40,644 nt of DNA from Minisyncoccota bacterium. GTDB taxonomy: Bacteria; Patescibacteriota; Minisyncoccia; Phycocordibacterales; UBA9973. The DNA lies in the NCBI GenBank assembly GCA_018063015.1, contig JAGORC010000004.1, positions 1 through 40,644 on the forward strand. The letters are read 5' to 3'. Positions within the stretch are counted from its first letter, which is position 1. Each line of letters begins with the position of its first letter. The notes under the pieces were generated by a model. The model did no database searches and was not told where the DNA came from. It saw only the letters and a program-made list of their open reading frames with translations. A program made the position numbers and the translations under genes. This document shows positions 1 through 6,798 of this stretch, in pieces.

Positions 1-9
1 GGTAAACTT

Positions 10-38
10 TTGCATTACCTCTAATTTATTGGTATAAC
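10..38 (+). promoter_or_regulatory. Promoter of tRNA-His
   Basis: TTGCAT (10-15) and TATAAC (33-38) are separated by 17 bases. The predicted start near 45 leaves a 5' leader of about 8 bases before the tRNA. Confidence 0.7.
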
Positions 39-52
39 TTAAAGGCATATAT

Positions 53-128
53 GGTGCCTATGGTGTAATGGTTAGCACTAGGGTTTGTGGAACCCTCAGT
101 TCGGGTTCGAATCCCGATAGGCACCCCA
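53..128 (+). tRNA. tRNA-His (anticodon GTG)
   Basis: The cloverleaf is complete. Acceptor arm 54-60 pairs perfectly with 118-124. The anticodon stem AGGGT/ACCCT encloses the loop TTGTGGA with anticodon GTG, and the T arm is TCGGG-TTCGAAT-CCCGA. A G at 53 sits at position -1 opposite the discriminator C at 125, the usual identity feature of tRNA-His. CCA is encoded at 126-128. It decodes CAC/CAU. It lies alone, directly before the promoter of the next gene. Confidence 0.97.
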
Positions 129-137
129 AGAATAAGT

Positions 138-146
138 TGCTATAAT
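138..146 (+). promoter_or_regulatory. Extended -10 promoter of the putative zinc peptidase gene
   Basis: TG-C-TATAAT ends exactly 6 bases before the ATG at 153. No good -35 is seen; its place would fall in the 3' end of the tRNA. The position predicts an mRNA starting at or next to the start codon. Confidence 0.6.
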
Positions 147-152
147 TTAGTT

Positions 153-1385
153 ATGGAGAATTTCCCTAACAAAAATGAAAACAATAAAAAAGAGCTTTTA
201 AACGGAAGAAATTGGCTGAGTTTTTTGCGTAACTTAGGGATAGCTTCTGTTGTTTACGGCACCTTTTTAGCTTCTAAAACTAATGAGGATAAACAACCGT
301 TATCTAACAAAGAGGTAAAGCTACAAGAGCATGGATTAGTAAAGAATATAACTTTCGATCAAGATTTAAACGAAGCAGACATTAAAAGAAGAACAAGTAA
401 TATAAGTGAGTATTTATTAGATAGTGCAGACATAAAGGCACACATAGTAGAAGATAGTGTTTTAAATAAGGAGATTGGCTCCCATATAAAACATGCAGAT
501 AGATTTATAAAAGACTGCAAACCCATACTTGATTCTTTATTGCTAATAAAAAATCCATCGAAATCCGATAAAGAATTTATGCAGATTCTAAAAAACAGTA
601 TTCAAAATCAAGAGGAATTTATAAGAGAGCTACCGAACCAAATACAAGAAATTAAATCCAGGAATCAAGAATACTTAATTAAAAGAGACAGCTTGAGGCT
701 TTTAGAAATGATTAATTCATATAAACAATTTGATGAACAAAAAGATGCCTTAAGAAAACAAGTAGGAAGTGATGATTATTTAAATCGTCTAATTATAGAG
801 TTTAATGGTAATAGAGTGGAGGCAAAGGAAGAACAACAAAGAAGACTTAATTCTTTGAGAACAGACTACCTCCTGGAAAGCCTAGAGAAAATACAAAAAA
901 GAGTAGAAGGCGCTCTTGGATTTTACGATCACTCCAGATCCCATTTACCTATAGTTAATAAAAGAAATGTAGAAGATAATATTAGAGTAGGTACTCATGA
1001 ATTTGAGCATCAAATCACACAAGGACATTCTTCTATGTCTGATTATGCTATCGACTTATACAATAAGGCTTTTGACTCAACAAAAACGTCTAAAGATCAA
1101 ATTATTTCAAATAATATGAGTGAAGAAGAATACTTAAGCAAACCAACCGAGCTTGATGCTAGAAAGAAAGTACTAGAAATGGAAATGGAAAGTTTAGGAA
1201 TAAAGAAATATGAAGAAGAATTTACCGACGGACATTATAAAAAATTAATTAAACTGAATAAAGAAGGCAAATTAAGCAATGACGCACATGATTTTCTGCG
1301 AGTGATAAAACCAGAATATATAAAACAAATAATGAATTCCATAGCTCTCGAAGATAGTCTTATTAAGAATTCTGAAAATGTTTAG
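153..1385 (+). CDS. Putative membrane-anchored zinc metallopeptidase (HExxH), family not recognised
   Basis: This 410-residue protein is mostly charged and helical, with coiled-coil-like stretches over about residues 100-250. One hydrophobic segment near residues 21-42 suggests an N-terminal membrane anchor with the bulk outside or facing the membrane. HEFEH at 282-286 fits the zincin HExxH motif, and PTELDAR at 331-337 supplies acidic residues (E333, D335) that could be the third zinc ligand. The reading frame is open back into the tRNA, but the ATG at 153, 6 bases after a TATAAT box, is the better start. It is followed 5 bases later by tsaC. I do not recognise the family. The peptidase role is inferred from the motif alone; the rest of the chain could be a structural or adaptor region. 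Confidence 0.6.
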   Translation: MENFPNKNENNKKELLNGRNWLSFLRNLGIASVVYGTFLASKTNEDKQPLSNKEVKLQEHGLVKNITFDQDLNEADIKRRTSNISEYLLDSADIKAHIVEDSVLNKEIGSHIKHADRFIKDCKPILDSLLLIKNPSKSDKEFMQILKNSIQNQEEFIRELPNQIQEIKSRNQEYLIKRDSLRLLEMINSYKQFDEQKDALRKQVGSDDYLNRLIIEFNGNRVEAKEEQQRRLNSLRTDYLLESLEKIQKRVEGALGFYDHSRSHLPIVNKRNVEDNIRVGTHEFEHQITQGHSSMSDYAIDLYNKAFDSTKTSKDQIISNNMSEEEYLSKPTELDARKKVLEMEMESLGIKKYEEEFTDGHYKKLIKLNKEGKLSNDAHDFLRVIKPEYIKQIMNSIALEDSLIKNSENV

Positions 1386-1390
1386 AATTT

Positions 1391-1957
1391 ATGACTAAAG
1401 AAAATATCTGGCAGGATGGTTTACTAAAAAAGACTATTAAAACGTCAGGTGTTGCTGTGATTCCTACAGATACTGTGTATGGGATAGTTGGTAGAGCCGA
1501 TAATAAAAATACAGTAGAAAGAATCTACGAAACTCGAAGAAGAAACCCAGATAGGCCGTGCATAATACTTATTGGTGATATTAGTGATATGAATAATTTC
1601 TCAATCAAGCTCACTCCTTCACAGGCCGAAGAGGTGAAGAAATATTGGCCCGGACCTGTGAGTATAATATTTGATTGTTTTGATGAAAAATTTACATATT
1701 TGCATAGAGGAACAAATACGCTAGCTTTTAGATTACCAGAAGATGAAGGGTTAAGAGAGTTTTTAAAAGAATCTGGTCCAATCATAGCTCCGTCTGCTAA
1801 CCCAGAAGGATATCCAACAGCCAAGAGTTCTGAAGAAGCCATGGGGTATTTTGGAGATGCCGTAGATTGTTACGTTGATGGGGGTGTTATAGAAGGTAAG
1901 CCTTCCAAGGTAATAAAGTTAAACGAAGACGGGAGTGTGTTAATTATCAGAGAATAA
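1391..1957 (+). CDS. tsaC: Threonylcarbamoyl-AMP synthase (Sua5/YrdC/YciO family)
   Basis: The 188-residue protein is a single YrdC-like domain of normal TsaC length. The N-terminal VAVIPTDTVYGIVGRA, the conserved basic stretch ETRRRNPDRPCIILI and the later IIAPSANPEGYPTA are family hallmarks that form the basic substrate pocket. TsaC makes threonylcarbamoyl-adenylate from threonine, bicarbonate and ATP. This is the first step of the universal t6A37 modification of ANN-decoding tRNAs. It lacks the C-terminal Sua5 domain. The 5-base gap to the upstream peptidase gene suggests cotranscription. The start follows the local AT-rich pattern (AATTTATG) with no Shine-Dalgarno. YciO-type proteins of other function share the fold, so the assignment is strong at family level. 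Confidence 0.88.
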   Translation: MTKENIWQDGLLKKTIKTSGVAVIPTDTVYGIVGRADNKNTVERIYETRRRNPDRPCIILIGDISDMNNFSIKLTPSQAEEVKKYWPGPVSIIFDCFDEKFTYLHRGTNTLAFRLPEDEGLREFLKESGPIIAPSANPEGYPTAKSSEEAMGYFGDAVDCYVDGGVIEGKPSKVIKLNEDGSVLIIRE

Positions 1958-1958
1958 A

Positions 1959-1967
1959 TGATATAAT
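1959..1967 (+). promoter_or_regulatory. Extended -10 promoter of the DUF1003 gene
   Basis: TG-A-TATAAT starts just after the tsaC stop codon and ends 6 bases before ATG 1974. This is the same leaderless arrangement as at 138-153. Confidence 0.6.
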
Positions 1968-1973
1968 CTCATT

Positions 1974-2504
1974 ATGAATAAGGAACATATGGCATTTATA
2001 AATTTACTACTTGGTGATAGTAGTGAATCAAGAAAGAAGATTTTTCGTAGTATCAGGGCTCGCTCTGCAGCCAAGAGAACTAAAGTAGAAAAGGTTGCTG
2101 ATTGGATGACCGAATTTTTTGGGGGTATTAATTTCTTAATATTAAACCTAATAGTTTTCGTGTTTTGGATATTTATCAATACAGGACAAATAACTTCTAT
2201 ATCAATATTCGATCCATTCCCATTTAATCTGCTAACCATGATTGTCTCCTTAGAAGCCATAATACTTTCAGTGTTCGTGCTTATTTCTCAGAATCGTAGT
2301 TCTAAGGTAGGAGAATTAAGAGAAGAAACTCATTTACAGCTTAATCTAATTTCTGAAAGAGAAGTTACAAAACTAATAAAAATGACTGCTCTTCTGTTAG
2401 ATAAACACGGAGTAGATTTGTCTAAAGACCCAGAATTACAGAAGATGATACGTCCAGTAAGTGAAGAAGATATTGAAAGAAGGCTAGAGAAAGAAATTTT
2501 ATAA
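1974..2504 (+). CDS. DUF1003 family membrane protein
   Basis: The 176-residue protein has two membrane segments (about 52-69 and 84-104) joined by a short loop. The second follows the family signature FDPFPFNLLTMIVSLEA and is followed by SQNR. The charged C-terminal tail (about 110-176) is probably cytoplasmic. This layout is typical of the DUF1003 family, whose function is unknown. A well-placed -10 box 6 bases upstream supports ATG 1974 as start and suggests independent transcription. A second TATAAT overlaps the stop codon (2500-2505) and might serve murB. Confidence 0.8.
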   Translation: MNKEHMAFINLLLGDSSESRKKIFRSIRARSAAKRTKVEKVADWMTEFFGGINFLILNLIVFVFWIFINTGQITSISIFDPFPFNLLTMIVSLEAIILSVFVLISQNRSSKVGELREETHLQLNLISEREVTKLIKMTALLLDKHGVDLSKDPELQKMIRPVSEEDIERRLEKEIL

Positions 2505-2536
2505 TCTAAGCACAATCAGTAACCCTTATTTATTCT

Positions 2537-3550
2537 ATGAAGATAGAACAAAATTATGATTTAACAAAAATAAACACCTTCGGCATAAGAGCAGAGGCTC
2601 AATTTTTTGTTGAGATAAACAAAGAAGAAGAAATATACGAATTGTTTTCAACGGATGAATTTAAGAAAAACCCTAAACTATTTATGGGCGGTGGAAGTAA
2701 TATTTTGTTTACCGATAATTTCAAGGGGATTGTTATCCAAAATAAGTTAAAAGGCATACAGACCATAAAGGAAGATGAAAATAATACCTGGGTCAGGTCT
2801 CTAAGTGGTGAGGTGTGGCATGACTTAGTGCTTTTCGCTGTGGAGAAGAATTTATGGGGAGTAGAAAATCTATCTTTGGTTCCAGGCACAGTAGGAGGAA
2901 CTCCTATGCAGAATATAGGTGCTTATGGTGTTGAGGTCAAAGAGACGATAGATAGTGTAGAAGTTATTGACATAGATACAGGAGAAAAGAAAACTTTAAG
3001 CAATCAAGAATGCAATTTCGGTTACAGGGATAGTATCTTTAAAAAAGAAGCGAAAGGAAAATATTTTATAATAGCTGTTACTTTCAAGCTATCAAAGGTT
3101 CCTAAACCCAATCTCTCTTATAAAATCTTATCTCAATATATGGAGGAAAGGAATATTTCTCCTACGATTCCCAAGAACATAAGTGATTCTGTAAGTGAGA
3201 TAAGAAGGAGTAAATTACCAGATCCCAAATTACTCGGTAATGCCGGAAGCTTCTTTAAGAATGTTTTCTTAGATAAAGATAAGTTACTTACATTAAGAGA
3301 ATCATACCCAGACCTACCTTCTTTTGAAGAGGATGGAGTGATAAAGGTTCCATCCGGCTGGCTCATAGAGAAGTGTGGCTGGAAGGGGAAGAGAGTAGGC
3401 AATGTTGGAGTCCATGAAAAGCAGGCTCTTGTTCTAGTAAACTATGGGGGAGCTACGGGTAAAGATATATTAAACCTAGCCAATAGTATAATCGATTCGG
3501 TAAAGGAGAAATTCAACCTAGTTTTAACTCCAGAGGTGAATATTGTGTAA
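2537..3550 (+). CDS. murB: UDP-N-acetylenolpyruvoylglucosamine reductase MurB
   Basis: The protein has 337 residues, close to the length of E. coli MurB. It reduces UDP-GlcNAc-enolpyruvate to UDP-MurNAc with NADPH and FAD in the cytoplasm, the second committed step of peptidoglycan synthesis. The N-terminal TFGI, the FAD-binding segment LFMGGGSNILF and PGTVGGTPMQNIGAYGVEV are typical. GYRDSIFK, with the catalytic-region tyrosine/arginine/serine, marks the type I (E. coli-like) enzyme, as does the C-terminal PSGWLIEKCGWKG block. The gene stands 32 bases after DUF1003. A cell wall is therefore likely, consistent with RodA and UppP further on. Confidence 0.95.
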   Translation: MKIEQNYDLTKINTFGIRAEAQFFVEINKEEEIYELFSTDEFKKNPKLFMGGGSNILFTDNFKGIVIQNKLKGIQTIKEDENNTWVRSLSGEVWHDLVLFAVEKNLWGVENLSLVPGTVGGTPMQNIGAYGVEVKETIDSVEVIDIDTGEKKTLSNQECNFGYRDSIFKKEAKGKYFIIAVTFKLSKVPKPNLSYKILSQYMEERNISPTIPKNISDSVSEIRRSKLPDPKLLGNAGSFFKNVFLDKDKLLTLRESYPDLPSFEEDGVIKVPSGWLIEKCGWKGKRVGNVGVHEKQALVLVNYGGATGKDILNLANSIIDSVKEKFNLVLTPEVNIV

Positions 3551-3571
3551 ATTCCCAAGTCAGTTTATAAT
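3543..3571 (+). promoter_or_regulatory. Promoter of the FKBP gene
   Basis: TTGTGT (3543-3548, overlapping the end of murB) and TATAAT (3566-3571) are 17 bases apart. The predicted leader is about 25 bases. Confidence 0.55.
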
Positions 3572-3602
3572 CAGGTCTATATTAGAATAATTTAACAAAT
3601 TT

Positions 3603-4022
3603 ATGAAAAAGAATACATTTTTATGGGTTTTAGTATGTCTTCTAGTCGTTGGAGGACTTGTGTTTATTACAAATAAAAACAAAAATAACATGGAAGAAGA
3701 GACAATCGTACAAGTGGCAAAGGCAGGGGACAAGGTATCTATGAATTATACTGGTCGTCTTGAGGATGGGACAGTATTTGATTCAAACGTTGATCCAAAG
3801 TTTAACCACGTAGAACCATTCGTATTTAAACTAGGCGCAGGCCAAGTTATAGCTGGATGGGACAAAGGTATAGTAGGTATGAAGGTTGGAGAAAAGAAAA
3901 CATTAGAGATCGAACCAGCTGATGGTTATGGAGCAACTGGAGTTCCGGGAGTTATCCCTGCAAATGCTAAATTAATATTTGATGTCGAATTAGTAGGTAT
4001 AGTAAATAATGTAAATGAATAA
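3603..4022 (+). CDS. FKBP-type peptidyl-prolyl isomerase, membrane-anchored
   Basis: The 139-residue protein has an N-terminal hydrophobic segment (about 6-22) that acts as signal or membrane anchor. One FKBP domain follows (about 40-137). The domain shows MNYTGRLEDGTVFDSN, FKLGAGQVIAGWDKGIVGM and the end strand LIFDVELVGI, which carry the usual aromatic and aspartate residues of the active pocket. It should catalyse cis-trans isomerisation of prolyl bonds in exported proteins. Its stop overlaps the start of the SIMPL gene, so the two are probably coexpressed. No lipobox cysteine is evident, so a transmembrane anchor is more likely than a lipoprotein. Confidence 0.9.
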   Translation: MKKNTFLWVLVCLLVVGGLVFITNKNKNNMEEETIVQVAKAGDKVSMNYTGRLEDGTVFDSNVDPKFNHVEPFVFKLGAGQVIAGWDKGIVGMKVGEKKTLEIEPADGYGATGVPGVIPANAKLIFDVELVGIVNNVNE

Positions 4023-4836
4023 AAATATGGAAATACCACAGGAAAACAAAAAGAGAATTTATAAAGTTGTATCTATCTTAGGGATAATCCTTTGCTTCTA
4101 TTTCGGAGTGAAGTTTCTATCTGAACTAAGGTCTTACAACATGATGGGAAGTAATGGAGCAAACATCATAACCGTTACAGGTGAAGGTGAAGTAAGTGCT
4201 GTCCCAGATATAGCTGGAGTTAACTTCACTATTAGAAAGGAAGCTAAGACTGTTAAAGAAGCTCAAGATGCTGTAGCAGAAATAGAGAAGAAGGCACTTG
4301 AATTTATAAGATCAAAGAATGTACAAGACAAGGACATAAAGGTTGTTAACGCATCTTTCAATCCTAAGTATGAATACAGATATGATTACAAGACATTGTA
4401 CCCTTGCTCAGGATATAACTGTCCAGCAGGAAAGAACATAATTGTTGGATATGAAGCTTACGAAAGCATTAACCTAAAAATAAGAAATACAGATTCAGTT
4501 GGTGAGGTTATGCAGGGGATAGGAGCACTAGGAGTTGAAGAATTAAGCGGTCCTAATTTCATGATAGACGATGAAGATGGATTAAAGGCAGAAGCTAGAA
4601 AAGAAGCTATAGCTGATGCAAAAGCAAAGGCTAAAGTCCTTGCAAAAGACCTAGGAGTAAAACTAGTTAGAATCGTTAACTTTAGTGAAGATGGAGGTTA
4701 CCCATACCCTATGATGTATGCTAAGGCTGAAATGGCAATGGACTCTGCTGGTGGCGTAAGTTCTGCCCCTGCTGAGCTTCCAAAGGGAGAAAATACCATA
4801 TATTCTAACGTAACCGTAACTTACGAAATCCGCTAG
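4015..4836 (+). CDS. SIMPL domain (DUF541) protein, membrane-anchored
   Basis: The 273-residue protein has a short cytoplasmic start, a membrane segment (about 18-37) and an extracytoplasmic SIMPL domain. The domain opens with IITVTGEGEVSAVPDIAGVNFTI and contains the repeat-like alanine/lysine helix EARKEAIADAKAKAKVLAKDLGV. The molecular function of SIMPL proteins is not settled; some relate to envelope stress. A second family member lies at 37378-38103. The start at 4015 overlaps the FKBP stop by 8 bases. The in-frame ATG at 4027, right after that stop and preceded by AAAAAT, fits the local start pattern equally well. Confidence 0.82.
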   Translation: MNKNMEIPQENKKRIYKVVSILGIILCFYFGVKFLSELRSYNMMGSNGANIITVTGEGEVSAVPDIAGVNFTIRKEAKTVKEAQDAVAEIEKKALEFIRSKNVQDKDIKVVNASFNPKYEYRYDYKTLYPCSGYNCPAGKNIIVGYEAYESINLKIRNTDSVGEVMQGIGALGVEELSGPNFMIDDEDGLKAEARKEAIADAKAKAKVLAKDLGVKLVRIVNFSEDGGYPYPMMYAKAEMAMDSAGGVSSAPAELPKGENTIYSNVTVTYEIR

Positions 4837-4842
4837 CTTTAT

Positions 4843-4871
4843 TTGACTATTTTGGGTAAATAGAGTAGTAT
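4843..4871 (+). promoter_or_regulatory. Promoter of secE-nusG-rplK
   Basis: TTGACT (4843-4848) and TAGTAT (4866-4871) are spaced by 17 bases. The same two hexamers with the same spacing precede rpsN (28614-28642). The predicted start is near 4878, inside the following hairpin. Confidence 0.75.
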
Positions 4872-4873
4872 TT

Positions 4874-4897
4874 AAAAAGCCCCTCGAGGGGCTTTTT
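4874..4897 (+). terminator. Terminator-like hairpin at the 5' end of the secE transcript
   Basis: AAAAAGCCCC-TCGA-GGGGCTTTTT is a perfect 10-bp stem with tetraloop. It would stop transcription from the upstream SIMPL gene, but it lies downstream of the secE promoter, so secE transcripts must also pass it. It may be an attenuator or a 5' stabiliser. No second promoter is visible between it and secE. Confidence 0.75.
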
Positions 4898-4924
4898 AAA
4901 AATAAGGAACAAATAAACCTAAAT

Positions 4925-5110
4925 ATGTCAAAAGTTACTGAGTATTTTAAAGAAACAAAAACAGAACTTAAGCACGTAATATGGCCTGGAAGACTTAAGA
5001 CAATACATTACACACTGATGGTGATAGTACTTTCAGCTTTTATTGCCTACATGCTTGGTCTTTTTGATTTTATATTCTCTAAAGGTTTAGGAAAAATAAT
5101 TTCTTTTTAA
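4925..5110 (+). CDS. secE: Protein translocase subunit SecE
   Basis: The 61-residue, single-span SecE is of the short bacterial type. The amphipathic N-terminal helix ends in the conserved EL.HVIWPGR block, followed by one membrane segment (about 28-50). It clamps SecY in the SecYEG channel. It sits in the classical secE-nusG-rplK order, 4 bases before nusG. Confidence 0.93.
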   Translation: MSKVTEYFKETKTELKHVIWPGRLKTIHYTLMVIVLSAFIAYMLGLFDFIFSKGLGKIISF

Positions 5111-5114
5111 ATTT

Positions 5115-5660
5115 ATGGCAAAACAAGAAGCACAAGGCACAAGAAACTGGTACGCAATTCATACCTATGCTGGTTATGAAAATGTCGTCCTACGAAACTT
5201 GAAACAGCGTATTGATTCCTTAGGAATGAATGACAAAATATTTAATGTTATTGTTCCCGTAGAAAAGAAAATAAAAATCAAAGGAGGTAAGCGTGCAGAA
5301 GTAGAAGAGAAAATATATCCTGGATATGTCTTGGTAGATATGATAGTAACTGATGATTCTTGGTATGTTGTAAGAAATACTCCTAGAGTTACAGGATTCG
5401 TAGGTGCAGGAGTTAACCCAGTTCCACTAAGAAAAGAAGAAGTTGATTATTTATTTAAGAAAATGGATGGTGGAAGCGCAAAGCACAATATAGACATAGC
5501 GATAGGCGAGACTGTGCTTATAACAGATGGACCATTTAAGGACTTAGAAGGTAAGGTAAACACCGTTGATCAAGAAAGAGGTAAGATAAAGGTTTTCGTT
5601 TCTATGTTCGGAAGAGAAACACCAGTCGAATTGGACTTCTTGCAAGTTAAGAAGATTTAA
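5115..5660 (+). CDS. nusG: Transcription termination/antitermination factor NusG
   Basis: The 181 residues match normal NusG. The NGN domain starts with NWYAIHTYAGYENVV and carries YPGYVLVDM and VRNTPRVTGFVG. The C-terminal KOW domain begins near residue 127 (ETVLITDGPFKDLEGKV). NusG binds RNA polymerase, suppresses pausing, and links it to Rho or to the ribosome through S10. The gene is close behind secE and ahead of rplK. It may be relevant that several operons here carry hairpins at their predicted 5' ends, where elongation factors could act. Confidence 0.97.
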   Translation: MAKQEAQGTRNWYAIHTYAGYENVVLRNLKQRIDSLGMNDKIFNVIVPVEKKIKIKGGKRAEVEEKIYPGYVLVDMIVTDDSWYVVRNTPRVTGFVGAGVNPVPLRKEEVDYLFKKMDGGSAKHNIDIAIGETVLITDGPFKDLEGKVNTVDQERGKIKVFVSMFGRETPVELDFLQVKKI

Positions 5661-5681
5661 GGTAAATTACGTAAATAATAT

Positions 5682-6104
5682 ATGGCAAAGAAAATAACAA
5701 AGAAAATTAAATTACAGATTGAGGCAGCTAAGGCAACACCTGCGCCACCTCTAGGTCCCGCACTTGGACAGGCTGGTATAAACATTGGAGACTTCGTAAC
5801 CAAGTTTAATGCCGCTACTTCTAAGATGGCAGGGGACAAGGTTTCTGTATTAATCACAGTTTACGAAGACAGAAGTTATGATTTCATAATTAAGACTCCA
5901 CCAGTTACAGGATTAATACTAAAGGCTGCTGGCATTGCGAAAGGTTCTGGAAAGAACGCAACAACCAAAGTAGGAAAGATAACTCGCGCTCAAGCTGAAG
6001 AAATCGCTACTAAGAAGATGTCTGACTTAAATGCAAAAGACATGGAAGGAGCTGTAAGGATCGTTGCAGGAAGTGCTCGATCTATGGGGATTGAAGTAAA
6101 ATAA
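5682..6104 (+). CDS. rplK: 50S ribosomal protein L11
   Basis: The 140-residue uL11 has normal length. The N-terminal domain has the proline-rich [18 protein letters not shown], and the C-terminal rRNA-binding domain has [15 protein letters not shown] and [15 protein letters not shown]. It forms the GTPase-associated region that EF-G and EF-Tu contact. In most bacteria rplA (L1) follows directly; here a transporter gene follows instead, in line with the reported lack of L1 in some Parcubacteria. Confidence 0.97.
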   Translation: MAKKITKKIKLQIEAAKATPAPPLGPALGQAGINIGDFVTKFNAATSKMAGDKVSVLITVYEDRSYDFIIKTPPVTGLILKAAGIAKGSGKNATTKVGKITRAQAEEIATKKMSDLNAKDMEGAVRIVAGSARSMGIEVK

Positions 6105-6120
6105 TTTAATCTAAAAATTA

Positions 6121-6798
6121 ATGCAAACATTAACTGAAAAGGATTACAAAAAGATTCTTGTTTGTTTAACCCTTTATCTTACTTCACTTTTTGCAGCAAA
6201 TACCTTAGGTATAAAGATTATGCCTTTTCTCTTCGGAACACACCTATCTGTAGGTGTGTTTTGTTTTCCAATTGTTTTTATAATGACAGATTTGATTGGA
6301 GAAGTTTATGGTAAAAAAATGGCAAAGAATTTTGTGTTAGCAGGAGTCACATCTATTGCTCTTTTTCTAGTGTACTCACTTATTTCTACTGTTGTTCCTT
6401 GGGCAGAAGAAGGACTATGGGTTAAAGATGGATATAATCAGATTTTTGGATTAACAGCTCGCATTTCTATAGCATCTCTTGTTGCATTCTTTGTCGGTGA
6501 ATATCAGGATGTAATATCTTTTTTCTTTCTTAAGAAGAAAATAGGAGAAAAAAATTTTTGGCTTCGCTCTAACCTTTCTAATATTTGGTCACAGTTTTTG
6601 GATACTGTTATATTTATGATAATTGCTTTCTTGGGAGTTTATCCTATTTCAACCCTAGTATCTATCATTTTTACTTGGTGGTTATTTAAAGTCTTAATGG
6701 GTTTTCTATATACACCACTTTCTTATCTTGGAATTTACATTTTAAGAGGTAGCAATAAAGATAATGCAAATCAAAACCTTCAAAACCAGAGTATTTAA
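6121..6798 (+). CDS. VUT family (YhhQ-like) transporter, probable queuosine precursor importer
   Basis: The 225-residue protein has about six membrane segments. The motif DLIGEVYGKKMA and the later RSNLSNIWSQFLDTVIFMIIAF match the VUT/DUF165 family. E. coli YhhQ of this family imports queuosine precursors (preQ0/preQ1) for tRNA wobble modification. The substrate here is inferred from that family only. It lies 16 bases after rplK with no terminator, so it may be read with the ribosomal operon. Its 3' end overlaps the next gene by 35 bases. Confidence 0.8.
   Translation: MQTLTEKDYKKILVCLTLYLTSLFAANTLGIKIMPFLFGTHLSVGVFCFPIVFIMTDLIGEVYGKKMAKNFVLAGVTSIALFLVYSLISTVVPWAEEGLWVKDGYNQIFGLTARISIASLVAFFVGEYQDVISFFFLKKKIGEKNFWLRSNLSNIWSQFLDTVIFMIIAFLGVYPISTLVSIIFTWWLFKVLMGFLYTPLSYLGIYILRGSNKDNANQNLQNQSI

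Noticed and set aside
87-152. Upstream extension of the first protein from an ATG-like start inside the tRNA region
   Set aside because: It would lie in the mature tRNA-His, and a -10 box sits just before ATG 153.
2500-2505. TATAAT overlapping the DUF1003 stop as murB promoter
   Set aside because: No TG extension and no -35 at the right distance; too weak to list, though possible.
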